Made by a program: the position numbers and the translations under genes. The notes below the pieces were generated by a model. That model worked only from the letters and a program-made list of their open reading frames with translations, ran no database searches and had not been told where the DNA came from. Positions 25,682 through 34,711 of a stretch of 64,000 nucleotides of DNA are shown piece after piece (the stretch's first letter is position 1; each line of letters begins with the position of its first letter). The DNA is from DASSUW01 sp963844205. Its GTDB lineage: Bacteria; Actinomycetota; Thermoleophilia; Solirubrobacterales; Solirubrobacteraceae. The stretch lies in assembly GCA_963844205.1 (NCBI GenBank), contig CAWJNK010000013.1, forward strand, positions 434,001 to 498,000. The letters are read 5' to 3'.

Positions 25682-27610
25682 ATGGCGATCCAGGCCGGCC
25701 CGGGCGCTGACGGGGACGCCGCGCTTCGCGCGATCGAGTGGCCGCAGAGCGCGGCGCGGCCGTCGCCGTTTCCGCCGATCGCGGACTACGCGTTCCTGTC
25801 GGACTGCCACACCGGCGCGCTCGTCGCGCCCGACGGCACGGTCGATTGGCTGTGCGTGCCGCGGTTCGACTCGCCGAGCGTGTTCGGCAGTCTGCTCGAC
25901 CGCCAGGCGGGCGGCTTCCGCCTCGGCCCGTACGGGCTCACCGTCCCGACCGCACGCCAGTACGAGGCGGGAACGAACGTGCTCGTCACGACGTGGCACG
26001 CGCCTGGCGGCTGGGTGGTGGTCCGCGACGCGCTGACGATGGGCCCCCGCCGCGGCGTCGACACCGTCACGCCGCACACGCGTCCCCCCGCGGACGAGGA
26101 CGCCGACCATCTGCTGGTCCGCGTCGTCACGTGCGTCGACGGCGTGGTCGAGATCGAGCTCGTGTGCGAGCCGGTCTTCGACTACGGCAGCGTGACCGCG
26201 GAGTGGACGCTGTCCGGCGACGTGCTCGGCACCGCCGACGCCGCCGGCGGTGACGCGAGGATCCGGCTCCAGACCGACATGGCGCTCGGCGTCGAAGGCG
26301 GCCGCGTCCGCGCGCGCCATGCGCTGCGCGCCGGGGAGCGCCAGTTCTGCTCGCTGTCCTGGGCGGACGGCCTGACCTCCCCTGCCGATGCCGAGGAGGC
26401 CGACCAGCGGCTGACCGCGACGTGCTCGTTCTGGCGCGACTGGCTGGACCGGGCGCGACCCGTCGATCATCGCTGGCGCGAGGCGATCGAGCGGTCGGCG
26501 TTGACCATCAAGGGGCTGACCTTCATGCCCACGGGCGCCACGGTCGCCGCGCTCACGACTTCGCTGCCCGAGACGCCGGGCGGCGAGCGCAACTGGGACT
26601 ACCGCTACGCCTGGATGCGCGACTCGACCTTCACGCTGCGGGCGCTGCACTGGCTCAACCTCGACTGGGAGGCGGACGAGTTCATCCAGTACGTCGCCGA
26701 CCTCGAGCCGAACGCCGACGGGGCGCTCCAGATCATGTACGGGATCGACGGCCGCCGCGACCTGACCGAGTCGACGCTGGACAACCTCTCGGGCTACGAC
26801 GGGGCGCGGCCGGTGAGGATCGGGAACGGCGCGTTCGACCAGCGGCAGAACGATGTCTACGGCGCGGTGCTCGACTCGATCCTGCTCCACACGCACCGCA
26901 GCCAGCGGCTCCCGCGGCGGCTGTGGCCGATCGTCGAGACGCAGGCCGACTGCGCGACGCGCGCCTGGCGCGAGCCGGACCAGGGCATCTGGGAGGCGCG
27001 CGGCGAGCCACAGCACTACGTCTCCTCGAAGCTGATGGGCTGGGTGGCGCTCGACCGCGCCGCGGCGCTGGCCGGCATCCGGGGCGACGGCGAGCGCGCC
27101 CGCGCGTGGGCGCTCGAGGCCGACGAGATCCGCGCCGACATCCTCGAGCACGGCGTGGACGCGCGCGGCGCGCTGCGTCAGCACTACGGCACCGACGCGC
27201 TCGACGCGTCGGCGCTGCTCGCGGCCATCCTCGGGTTCCTCCCCGCGGACGATCCGCGCCTGCGGGCCACGGTGCTGGCGATCGCCGACGAGCTGACCGA
27301 GGACGGCTTCGTGCTGCGCTACCGGACCGAGGAGACCGACGACGGCCTCGCGGGCCGCGAGGGGACGTTCCTGATCTGCTCGTTCTGGCTGGTCTCCGGC
27401 CTGGCCGTGATCGGTGAGCTCCAGCGCGCGCGCGACCTGATGGAGCGTCTGCTGCGGATCGCCTCGCCGCTCGGGCTCTACGCGGAGGAGTTCGACACCG
27501 CGACCGGCCGCCATCTCGGCAACTTCCCGCAGGCCTTCTCACACCTCGCGCTGCTCGAGGCTGCCGCCCGGATCATCCTGGCGGAGCGTCTGGACGAGTA
27601 CGGCAGCTGA
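25682..27610 (+). CDS. glycoside hydrolase family 15 protein (trehalase/glucoamylase-like)
   Basis: 642 residues from ATG 25682; an upstream ATG at 25628 would add 18 residues. An N-terminal beta-sandwich (YAFLSDCHTGALVAPDGTVDW) precedes an alpha/alpha6 barrel with RNWDYRYAWMRDSTF. The general acid Glu is likely in GIWEARGEPQHY and the base in AGREGTFLIC. Actinobacterial members include trehalases and glucoamylases. No signal peptide, so an intracellular substrate such as trehalose or glycogen fragments is likely. The MFS gene begins 13 bases downstream, suggesting an operon. Confidence 0.88.
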   Translation: MAIQAGPGADGDAALRAIEWPQSAARPSPFPPIADYAFLSDCHTGALVAPDGTVDWLCVPRFDSPSVFGSLLDRQAGGFRLGPYGLTVPTARQYEAGTNVLVTTWHAPGGWVVVRDALTMGPRRGVDTVTPHTRPPADEDADHLLVRVVTCVDGVVEIELVCEPVFDYGSVTAEWTLSGDVLGTADAAGGDARIRLQTDMALGVEGGRVRARHALRAGERQFCSLSWADGLTSPADAEEADQRLTATCSFWRDWLDRARPVDHRWREAIERSALTIKGLTFMPTGATVAALTTSLPETPGGERNWDYRYAWMRDSTFTLRALHWLNLDWEADEFIQYVADLEPNADGALQIMYGIDGRRDLTESTLDNLSGYDGARPVRIGNGAFDQRQNDVYGAVLDSILLHTHRSQRLPRRLWPIVETQADCATRAWREPDQGIWEARGEPQHYVSSKLMGWVALDRAAALAGIRGDGERARAWALEADEIRADILEHGVDARGALRQHYGTDALDASALLAAILGFLPADDPRLRATVLAIADELTEDGFVLRYRTEETDDGLAGREGTFLICSFWLVSGLAVIGELQRARDLMERLLRIASPLGLYAEEFDTATGRHLGNFPQAFSHLALLEAAARIILAERLDEYGS

Positions 27611-27623
27611 CGGGCGGCGAGCG

Positions 27624-29189
27624 ATGGCACCGACGTCACGATGGCTTCCGCTCCTGCTCGCGATGGCGATGTTCGTGCTCGTCGTCGACACCTCCCTGAT
27701 GAACGTGTCGATCTCGGCGGTGGTGCGCGACCTGGACACGACGGTCAGCGGCGTCCAGTCGGCGATCGCGCTCGAGGCGCTCGTGTCCGCGGCGTTCATC
27801 CTCATCGGCAGCAAGGTCGGCGACCTCTTCGGTCGCAAGCGGGCGTACATCCTCGGGCTGCTGGGCTATGCGATCGGCGCGATCGCCATGACGCTCGCGC
27901 AGGACCTCTTCGCCATCATCGTCTTCTGGGCGCTGATCGGCGGCCTCGGCGCATCCTTGCTCCTGCCGTCGATGCAGTCGCTCATCCACGGCAACTTCGA
28001 AGGAGCCGCGCAGAAGAAGGTCTACGCCCTCGTCGGCGCGTCGGCCGCCATCGCGGCCGCGGTCGGACCGCTGATCGGCGGCTTCATCACGACGTACCTG
28101 TCCTGGCGCGTCGCCTTCCTGCTCGAGGCGGTCGTCATCGCCATCGTGCTCTCAGGGATCAGGCTCGTCCACGACGTGCCGTACACGGGCTCGCGCTCCG
28201 TCGATCCCGTCGGGGCGCTGCTGTCGGTGCTCGGGATGGGCGGCGTCGTGCTCGGCATCCTCGTCTGGCAGGAGGGCGGCGAGTCGGTGGCCGCACTGCT
28301 CGCCGCCGGCGGGGCGGCGCTCGGCGCGCTGATCTACTGGCTTACGCGGCGCAAGCGGCGGGGCAAGCCGACGCTGATCGACCCGGACCTGTTCCGCTCC
28401 GCGCACTTCCGCACCGGCGTCACGGGCCAGGGGCTGCAGCAGATCACGCTGGGCGGCTGCATGATCGCGTTGCCCATCTATCTCCAGATGGTGCTCGAGT
28501 ACGACGCGATGGAGGCCGGCCTGTCGCTGGCTCCGCTGTCGCTCAGCATGTTCGCGGTCGCGCTCCTGGCGGGCCGGCGGGCGGGCGAGCGCCGGCCGAG
28601 CGCCATCATCCGGCTCGGCTTCGGGCTCGTGACGACAGGGGTCGCGCTGCTGCTCCCGATCGTGCCGCGGGCCGAGTCGGGGTGGGCCCTGGTAGTCCCG
28701 CTGGTGATCGTCGGCTCGGGCCTCGGACTGCTCGTCTCGCAGCTCAACAACTACACGCTCGCCCCGATCTCGGAGGAGCGCGTCAGCGAGGCCGCGGGAA
28801 TCAACTCGGCCGCGGGGTCCTTCGGGCTGTCCTTCGGGCTCGCGTTCGCCGGCGCGATCATGCTCGCGACGCTCTCGATCGCCTTCACGAACAAGGCGGA
28901 CGCGAGCAGCGTGCTGCCGCCGGCCGATCAGGCGAGGGTCGCCGAGGTGCTGGAGGACGACGCGCAGGTGATGAGCAACACGCAGCTCGAGGAGCTGCTG
29001 GCCGACCAGCCCGAGGAGATCCGGGACGAGATCCTGAGGATCAACACCGACGCCCGGCCGCTCGCGCTCCAGGTGGCGCTGCTCGTGCCGCTGCTCGCGG
29101 CACTGGCCGGGCTCCTGAACGCGTTCCGCATGATGCGGCTGCCGGACCTCGCGCCGTCCGCCGCGGCCGAGGGCTTGGCCCTCGCCTAG
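27624..29189 (+). CDS. MFS transporter, DHA2 type
   Basis: 521 residues, about 14 membrane helices, motif A KVGDLFGRKRAY and antiporter motif C AVGPLIGGFIT. A cytoplasmic or periplasmic insert of about 65 residues (ADQARVAEVLEDDAQVMSNT ... EEIRDEILRIN) precedes the last helix and is larger than usual. It is directly downstream of the GH15 gene. Export of a drug or metabolite is expected from the family, with no specific substrate indicated. Confidence 0.87.
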   Translation: MAPTSRWLPLLLAMAMFVLVVDTSLMNVSISAVVRDLDTTVSGVQSAIALEALVSAAFILIGSKVGDLFGRKRAYILGLLGYAIGAIAMTLAQDLFAIIVFWALIGGLGASLLLPSMQSLIHGNFEGAAQKKVYALVGASAAIAAAVGPLIGGFITTYLSWRVAFLLEAVVIAIVLSGIRLVHDVPYTGSRSVDPVGALLSVLGMGGVVLGILVWQEGGESVAALLAAGGAALGALIYWLTRRKRRGKPTLIDPDLFRSAHFRTGVTGQGLQQITLGGCMIALPIYLQMVLEYDAMEAGLSLAPLSLSMFAVALLAGRRAGERRPSAIIRLGFGLVTTGVALLLPIVPRAESGWALVVPLVIVGSGLGLLVSQLNNYTLAPISEERVSEAAGINSAAGSFGLSFGLAFAGAIMLATLSIAFTNKADASSVLPPADQARVAEVLEDDAQVMSNTQLEELLADQPEEIRDEILRINTDARPLALQVALLVPLLAALAGLLNAFRMMRLPDLAPSAAAEGLALA

Positions 29190-29190
29190 C

Positions 29191-29439
29191 TCACACGACC
29201 GGCGGCCGTGAAACCCCGTCGTGGCTCTCGGGGGTCGCGATGCCGAGCCGCTCCAGCTCCTCCTGCGTGGGCTTCCGCAGCGCCCAGTACACGATCGCGC
29301 CGATGAACGGCAGGACGGTGACGAGCAGGATCCAGCCGATCGTGCCCGATGCGCCGAGGTGCCGGCGGACGATGTCGACGACGCTGATGACCCACACGAT
29401 CATCAGCAGCACCGCGATGGTTCCCCACAGCAGGCCCAC
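29191..29439 (-). CDS. small PLDc_N-type membrane protein
   Basis: 82 residues, two membrane helices (LLWGTIAVLLMIVWVISVV and IGWILLVTVLPFIGAIVYW) with RRH between them, the layout of the phospholipase-D-nuclease N-terminal family, and a short acidic tail. The GTG at 29439 is chosen for GGAGG eight bases upstream. Convergent with the MFS gene, with one base between the stops. Confidence 0.78.
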   Translation of the reverse strand: MGLLWGTIAVLLMIVWVISVVDIVRRHLGASGTIGWILLVTVLPFIGAIVYWALRKPTQEELERLGIATPESHDGVSRPPVV

Positions 29440-29591
29440 GATGCCATCCTCCGGCCCTCGACGGGCACGGGCAATGGCGCTCGCCGGTGTCGAGGTCGCG
29501 TGCGGCCACGACACCGGCGCGGGTGACCACCCCCGTCCGGACACAGGCGCGCCCGGTGGCACTCCCCACCGCCGCGGGCGATGCTCGCGCG

Positions 29592-30245
29592 GTGCAGCGG
29601 CGGCGCTACGGGCTCCTGCTGGTCACGATCCTCCTGTCGCTGGCCGTGCAGGGGATCGCGCCCGCGGGCAAGCTGCAGCAGCTCACCGTGACCGCGCTGG
29701 CCGCCGCGACCGCCCTGCTGGCCGTCCGCGCGGCGGGCCTCGGGCCGCGCGTCGTCCGGCTCGCAGCGGCGCTCTCGGCGGTCATGCTGGTCTTGAGCAT
29801 CATCCGCGCCGGGGGCGGCGGCGTGGGCGAGGGCGCGGTGCGTGCGATGAACGCGCTGGTCGTCGCACTTGGCCCGCCGGCCGTGGCGATCGGCGTGACA
29901 CGTGACCTGCGCGCGAGCGGGCAGGTACGCCTGGAGGCCGTGCTCGGCGTGCTCTCCCTGTACATGCTCCTCGGCATGCTGTTCGCGTTCACCTATGGCG
30001 CGATCGACCGGCTGGGTGGGGACCCGTTCTTCGCGGGCGGCCAGGACACCACAGCGTCGCACTGCCTGTACTTCAGCTTCACCACGCTGACGACGGTCGG
30101 CTATGGCGACTTCGTCGCCCGCAGTGACCTCGGTCACACGCTCGCCATCTTCGAGGCGCTGATCGGCCAGATCTACTTGGTGACCATCGTCTCGGTCCTG
30201 GTCACGAACCTCGGCCGGCCTGCGCGGCGGTCGCCGGAGACCTAA
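29592..30245 (+). CDS. two-pore-helix potassium channel family protein
   Basis: About 217 residues with six hydrophobic segments. The selectivity filter TTLTTVGYGDF lies near residue 165, between the last two helices, as in voltage-gated-like and MthK-type K+ channels. No RCK domain follows. The GTG at 29592 gives a start just before the first helix; in-frame starts further upstream are possible. The stop overlaps the convergent AI-2E-family gene by 4 bases. Confidence 0.82.
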   Translation: MQRRRYGLLLVTILLSLAVQGIAPAGKLQQLTVTALAAATALLAVRAAGLGPRVVRLAAALSAVMLVLSIIRAGGGGVGEGAVRAMNALVVALGPPAVAIGVTRDLRASGQVRLEAVLGVLSLYMLLGMLFAFTYGAIDRLGGDPFFAGGQDTTASHCLYFSFTTLTTVGYGDFVARSDLGHTLAIFEALIGQIYLVTIVSVLVTNLGRPARRSPET

Positions 30246-31327
30246 GCCGGCGTCACGACGGCGTCCGCCTCGGCCGGCGCGCGGGCCGACAGGTCCTCCG
30301 CGACGCGGGTGGCGGCGGCGGTCAGGGGCGCCGCCAGGATGAGCCCGACGGCGCCGAACAGCGCGCCGGCCGCGATCGTCACGATCAGGACGGCGAGCGG
30401 GTGGATGTCGAGCGCCGCGCTGTACGCGATCGGCTGCACGAGCTGCTGGAGGACCCCGTTCGCGAGCAGCTGGACGACGATCATCGCGATCGCGGCGTCG
30501 GTGCCCGCCCCGCCGAGCGCGATGAGGACCGTGAACGCCCCTGCGCCCCAGGCGCCGAGGTACGGGATGTAGGCGCCGAGGAACGTGACCACCGCGATCG
30601 TCCCTACCAGCGGGACGCCGAACAGCAGCGCGCCGAGGCAGACGACGACGGCGTTGAAGATCGCCACGAAGGTGACGCCGAGGAAGTAGCCGCGAAGCGA
30701 CTGCAGGACGCGGTCGCCGATCTGGTGGGCGACCGGGCGGGGCACCCGCATGTGCCCCTCGGCCCAGTGCCGGATCAGCGGCCCGTCCTTGAGCAGGAAG
30801 AACAGGCTCAGCGCCGTGAGCGACAGGAAGACGACCAACGAGGAGAGCTTCTCGATCCCGCCGACGACGCCCTCGAGCAGCGCCGGGACGGCGGCGCTCA
30901 GGGCCGACGACGCGTCCTCGTTCGCGTTGACCGCCGTCTCGCGGTCCACGCCGACGTCGGTCAGCCAGCCGGCGATCGTGTCCTTGGCCGCCGACAGGTC
31001 GCCCCGCAGCGCGTCGAGCTGGCTCGTGACGGCGGCCAGGACGAGCGCGACCGCGGCGGCGGACAGCACGATCATCGCGACGAGGAAGAGCGCCGCCCCG
31101 ATCCCGCGCCGCTCGAACCGGCGAACCAGCGGCGAGGCCACCGCAGCGACGACGGCGGCGGTGATCACCGGCATCACGATCGTGCGCGTCAGGGCGAGGA
31201 TCGAGACCGTCGCGGCGACGAACAGCACGACGCCGACGGCGAGCCACGCCGACGTGCCGAAGTCGCGCAGCCACCGCGGCGCCGCGAAGAGCCCGGCGAG
31301 GTCGCGCGGCTCGCCGCCGTCACGCAT
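30242..31327 (-). CDS. AI-2E/PerM-family transporter
   Basis: 361 residues with about eight membrane helices, the large periplasmic-like loop between helices 3 and 4 (VTSQLDALRGDLSAAKDTIAGWL), and family signatures FLGAYIPYLGAWGAG and LQQLVQPIAYSAALDIHPL. Members export small molecules or ions such as Na+; the AI-2 label is historical and does not imply quorum sensing here. Confidence 0.87.
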   Translation of the reverse strand: MRDGGEPRDLAGLFAAPRWLRDFGTSAWLAVGVVLFVAATVSILALTRTIVMPVITAAVVAAVASPLVRRFERRGIGAALFLVAMIVLSAAAVALVLAAVTSQLDALRGDLSAAKDTIAGWLTDVGVDRETAVNANEDASSALSAAVPALLEGVVGGIEKLSSLVVFLSLTALSLFFLLKDGPLIRHWAEGHMRVPRPVAHQIGDRVLQSLRGYFLGVTFVAIFNAVVVCLGALLFGVPLVGTIAVVTFLGAYIPYLGAWGAGAFTVLIALGGAGTDAAIAMIVVQLLANGVLQQLVQPIAYSAALDIHPLAVLIVTIAAGALFGAVGLILAAPLTAAATRVAEDLSARAPAEADAVVTPA

Positions 31328-31457
31328 GCCCGCAGCGTGCCAGGGCGATCCGGCGCGGGCAATGGTGCCCGCACCGACCCACGGCTCGTGCGCACCGCCC
31401 GCAAGCAGCGCGCGGCCACGGTTGCCGCGTTGGCGGCGTGTGCGCGACGATCGGACG

Positions 31458-32945
31458 ATGTCCACGGTCGACTCGCGGTTCGAGACGTTCCGCTCCCTGC
31501 GCCGGGATATCGAGTCGTCGATCCTCCCCCTCGCGACCTCGGTCGACGGGCGCCGCTTCACGTTCCAGTCCGCGGTCGACGGGCTCGAGCTCCGGCTCGG
31601 CGGCTACGTCGCCCTCGAGAGCGAGAAGGCGACGGCGCTCGGGCAGGTGCGGTCGCTCGGCATCGAGACGGTGGAGGCCGGCGAGGTCGGCCTCGGCGGC
31701 GAGGACGCGCAGCTGCGCGCCAAGCTCCCGATCCGCATGGCGCAGGGCGATGGCGTGCTGCTCGAGGGGAGCGCGACGCCGTTCAGCGACCGGGCCGTGC
31801 GCGTCGCGACGGCGGACGAGGTCGGCGGCTGGCTCGAGCGGACGGCGCGGCGCCGCGCGCGCTTGGCGGCTGGCGCCCTGGCCCTGGTCCCCGAGGTCCC
31901 GATGGCGCTCGACGCCGGCGGCTTCGACCGCCACACGTTCCTCTGCGGCCAGTCCGGGTCGGGCAAGAGCTACTCGCTCGGGCTGATGCTCGAGCAGCTG
32001 CTGCTGGAGACCGAGCTCAAGATCGTCATCCTCGACCCCAACGGCGACTGCGTGCGTCTGCCGGAGACCCGCGACGACGCGGACCCGGACGCGGCGGCGC
32101 GCTGGAGGGCGCTGGCCGGAGGCATCGCAGTCCGCTCGGCCGGGTCGGAGGGCGACGCCCGGCTGCGGGTGCGGTTCGGCGAGCTGGGCACCGCGACGCA
32201 GGGTGCGCTTCTGCGACTCGACCCGATCCGCGACCGCGCCGAGTACGCCGAGCTCGCCGCGCTGCTCGACGCGGAGCCCGAGACGCTTGCCGGCCTCGTC
32301 GACGAGGCGCGGGCCCATAAGAGCGGGCTGGCCGAGCGGGTCGAGAACCTGGGCGTCGGCCGCTGGGGCGTGTGGGCGCGCGACACGCCCGGGTCGGTGC
32401 TCGACGCGCTCGAGGACGACGCGGTCCGGTGCCTGGTGGTGGACCTCGGGTCGCTCGGCACGCGCGAGGAGCAGACCGTGGTCGCCGAGAGCATCCTGCG
32501 CCGGCTGTGGGACCTGCGCGCCCGGCGGGCGCCGGTTCTGCTCGTCGTCGACGAGGCCCACAACGTGTGCCCCAGCGCGCCGGCCGACGAGCTGACCGCG
32601 CTCGCCACCGAGCACGCCGTGCGGATCGCCGGCGAGGGGCGCAAGTTCGGGGTGTACATGCTCGTCGCGACCCAGCGCCCGGCGAAGGTGCACGAGAACG
32701 TGCTCTCCCAGTGCGACAACCTCGTGCTCATGCGGCTCAACTCGGCGGCCGACGCCGCGTTCATCCGCGACATGTACGGCTTCGCGCCGCCCGGCCTGGT
32801 CGACCTCTCGACCGACTTCCGGCTCGGCGAGGCGCTAGTCGCCGGCAAGATCGCCTCGCATCCCGTCCTGCTGCGGTTCGGGCGCCGGGTCACGCTCGAG
32901 GGCGGCGCCGACGTGGACGCCGGTTGGGCGGCCTCGCGGGCGTAG
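31458..32945 (+). CDS. HerA/DUF87-type ATPase
   Basis: 495 residues. Residues 1-140 form a beta-rich N-terminal module of the HAS-barrel kind. The ATPase core follows, with Walker A GQSGSGKS at about 163-170, LDPNGDCVRL just after, Walker B LLVVDEAHNV near 360, and a sensor segment LVATQRPAKVHENVLSQCDN. HerA proteins are hexameric DNA translocases, usually with NurA nuclease in end resection. No nurA is adjacent, so its partner is unknown. It converges on the acetyltransferase gene with 6 bases between. Confidence 0.85.
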   Translation: MSTVDSRFETFRSLRRDIESSILPLATSVDGRRFTFQSAVDGLELRLGGYVALESEKATALGQVRSLGIETVEAGEVGLGGEDAQLRAKLPIRMAQGDGVLLEGSATPFSDRAVRVATADEVGGWLERTARRRARLAAGALALVPEVPMALDAGGFDRHTFLCGQSGSGKSYSLGLMLEQLLLETELKIVILDPNGDCVRLPETRDDADPDAAARWRALAGGIAVRSAGSEGDARLRVRFGELGTATQGALLRLDPIRDRAEYAELAALLDAEPETLAGLVDEARAHKSGLAERVENLGVGRWGVWARDTPGSVLDALEDDAVRCLVVDLGSLGTREEQTVVAESILRRLWDLRARRAPVLLVVDEAHNVCPSAPADELTALATEHAVRIAGEGRKFGVYMLVATQRPAKVHENVLSQCDNLVLMRLNSAADAAFIRDMYGFAPPGLVDLSTDFRLGEALVAGKIASHPVLLRFGRRVTLEGGADVDAGWAASRA

Positions 32946-32951
32946 CCGCGG

Positions 32952-33494
32952 TCACCAGACGTCGCCGTCGCGCCAGTCGCACGTCAGCTCGCCGGCGAGG
33001 TCGAGCGGCACGTTCACCGGCAGCACGTACACGCCGCCATCCTCCTCCTGGGTGCGGGTGACGCCGTCCGGCGTGAGCGCGAACAGCGGGCCCTGCCACT
33101 GCTTCCAGCCGCGGCTGCGGTAGAGCTCCTCTCCCTCCTCGCTGGCGCCCAGCGCGCCGAGGTCGTACGCGCCGCGCACGACCCGCTCGAGCGCGTCCAT
33201 GACCGCCGCGCCGTGGCCGCGCCGGCGGCGGTCGGCGCGCACGGCGACGGCCTCCACATACCCGGCCCGGAGCGCGCGGCCGCCGTGCAGGAGCCGCCGC
33301 TGGACGACCGAGCCGTGCGCGACCGGCTCGTCGCCCTCGAAGACGAGCGCGTGGATGCCGCCGAGCGCGTGCTCCCAGTCGTGCTCGGTGATGTCGTCGG
33401 CGAAGACGGCGTCGAGCAGCGCCCGCGCCGCGGCGAGCGTGGCGGGATGCAGGTCGGCGGTGTGGGCGGTGACGACCTCCGTCATCGCCCGCAT
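32952..33494 (-). CDS. aminoglycoside 2'-N-acetyltransferase-like GNAT protein
   Basis: 180 residues, the size of mycobacterial AAC(2')-I enzymes, and matching them along the whole length from my knowledge of that family: ITEHDWEHALGGIHALVFEG, VQRRLLHGGRALRAGYVEAV, RGAYDLGALGASEEGEELY, and the ending ELTCDWRDGDVW. The acetyl-CoA loop is RADRRRRGHGAAV. Expected reaction: acetylation of the 2'-amine of aminoglycosides by acetyl-CoA. ATG at 33494 or 33485 are both possible starts. Resistance itself is not shown by sequence; a housekeeping role is possible. Confidence 0.85.
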   Translation of the reverse strand: MRAMTEVVTAHTADLHPATLAAARALLDAVFADDITEHDWEHALGGIHALVFEGDEPVAHGSVVQRRLLHGGRALRAGYVEAVAVRADRRRRGHGAAVMDALERVVRGAYDLGALGASEEGEELYRSRGWKQWQGPLFALTPDGVTRTQEEDGGVYVLPVNVPLDLAGELTCDWRDGDVW

Positions 33495-33502
33495 CCTGCC
33501 AA

Positions 33503-33530
33503 GCGGCCCCGGCGCGTGGGCCGGGGCCGC
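33503..33530. terminator. strong GC hairpin after the DUF4242 gene
   Basis: Perfect 11-bp arms GCGGCCCCGGC and GCCGGGGCCGC with a 6-base loop, 10 bases past the DUF4242 stop and just upstream of the acetyltransferase start. Likely an intrinsic (U-run-less) terminator separating the two. Confidence 0.7.
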
Positions 33531-33539
33531 AGCGCAGGG

Positions 33540-33833
33540 TCAGACCGCGAGGGGCTGCGGGTCAGGCCGGACGATGACGGTGCCGGAGACGTCGATGACC
33601 TCGTCGGCGGGCAGGCCGGCACGCGAGGCGTGCTCGCGGATGGCCTCAGGGCTGGTGCCCTGGTAGATGCAGACCGTGCCGACGGTGCCGTCGGGCTCCG
33701 CGGTCACGTAGCTGCGGATCCAGCGGACGTCGTCGGCCATCTTCTCGCCTTCGGCGGTCGACCGGGCGGCCGCCTCCTCGAGGTCCGCCGCCGTCTGCCA
33801 GCCATTGCGCCGGAGGATCACGTAGGTGTTCAT
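33540..33833 (-). CDS. DUF4242 (SCO4226 nickel-binding-like) protein
   Basis: 97 residues forming one ferredoxin-like domain: NTYVILRRNGWQTAADLEEA at the start and RWIRSYVTAEPDGTVGTVCIYQ in the core, ending VIVRPDPQPLAV. The family includes a Streptomyces nickel-binding protein. Metal binding here is unproven. Stand-alone gene, bounded downstream by a strong hairpin. Confidence 0.75.
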   Translation of the reverse strand: MNTYVILRRNGWQTAADLEEAAARSTAEGEKMADDVRWIRSYVTAEPDGTVGTVCIYQGTSPEAIREHASRAGLPADEVIDVSGTVIVRPDPQPLAV

Positions 33834-33939
33834 GGGTACTCCTTTGGGGGTCGAGGGAACATGCGCCCTCGACGGTACGGACCGCCCTCCGCCGCCGCAT
33901 CGGCGTGATTGCCCATCTTTCGCGATCTACGGTTCCTGG

Positions 33940-34695
33940 ATGCTCGTCGCGGTCTTCGGTGACTCACACGCGCACGCTGAGGCGCTCGACGCCGTCCTCG
34001 CCGCCTCGGGCGCCTGCGGCGCGGAGCAGCTGTGGTCGCTCGGCGACATGGTCGGCGGCGGGCCGGACGCCGGACACGTCGTCTCGCGCACCCGCGAGCG
34101 CTGCAGGGTTGCGCTTGTCGGCAACCACGACTACGGCGTCACCGGCTCGGTGGACCCGATGCGCTTCGGGGAGCCCGGATCGCCGGCGGTCCGGTCGCTC
34201 GAGCTGGCGGCCGAGCGGCTGACCGCCGACGAGCTCGAGTGGATGCGTTCGCGCAGGCCGGCGGCGCGCCGCGACGGCGTGCAGTGCTGGCACGGCGGGC
34301 CGCACAATCCAGTGCGGGAGTACGTCGGAGCGTCCAACGCGGCGGATTGCCTCAGGCTCCAGCGCGAGCCGCTCGGACTCGTCGGTCACACGCACGAGCC
34401 GGCCGCCTGGCAGCAGGCGCCGGACGGCCGGGTCCGGCGGGCCAGGGTCCGGCCGGGCGAACCGCTCGACGTCTCCCTCGGCAAGTGGCTGCTGAATCCG
34501 GGGGCGGTCGGCGCGCCCGTCCCGGCCGCGAGGAGACTCGGCTGGTGGGGCGGGCTCGACCTGCAGGCGAACGAGGGAGCGTTCTGGCTGCTGCTCGACA
34601 CGGAGCGACGCACCGCCACGTGGCAGCGAGCGCCGTTCGATCCGGCGCCCGCGCGTGGGCGCGCCCGCGCGCTGGGGCTCGACGACGAGCCGTGA
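33940..34695 (+). CDS. calcineurin-like metallophosphoesterase
   Basis: 251 residues with the metal-site series FGDSHAH, SLGDMVGGGPD, VGNHDYGV, and GHTHEP, characteristic of the YfcE/ApaH-like superfamily. It is likely a cytoplasmic phosphodiesterase or phosphatase; substrate unknown. A cupin gene starts 16 bases downstream, so the two are probably co-transcribed. Confidence 0.87.
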   Translation: MLVAVFGDSHAHAEALDAVLAASGACGAEQLWSLGDMVGGGPDAGHVVSRTRERCRVALVGNHDYGVTGSVDPMRFGEPGSPAVRSLELAAERLTADELEWMRSRRPAARRDGVQCWHGGPHNPVREYVGASNAADCLRLQREPLGLVGHTHEPAAWQQAPDGRVRRARVRPGEPLDVSLGKWLLNPGAVGAPVPAARRLGWWGGLDLQANEGAFWLLLDTERRTATWQRAPFDPAPARGRARALGLDDEP

Positions 34696-34711
34696 CGGCG
34701 AGCGCTAGAAC

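Noticed and set aside
10193..31274. Very long open frames antisense to or overlapping real genes (for example minus 24662-27514 and plus 2022-3311)
   Set aside because: They read Arg/Pro/Gly-rich, low-complexity protein mirrored from strongly GC3-biased genes on the other strand or frame; no motifs, no plausible starts.
30242..31327. AI-2E family permease as evidence for autoinducer-2 quorum sensing
   Set aside because: The family name is historical; members are ion or metabolite exporters and no luxS or lsr genes are present.
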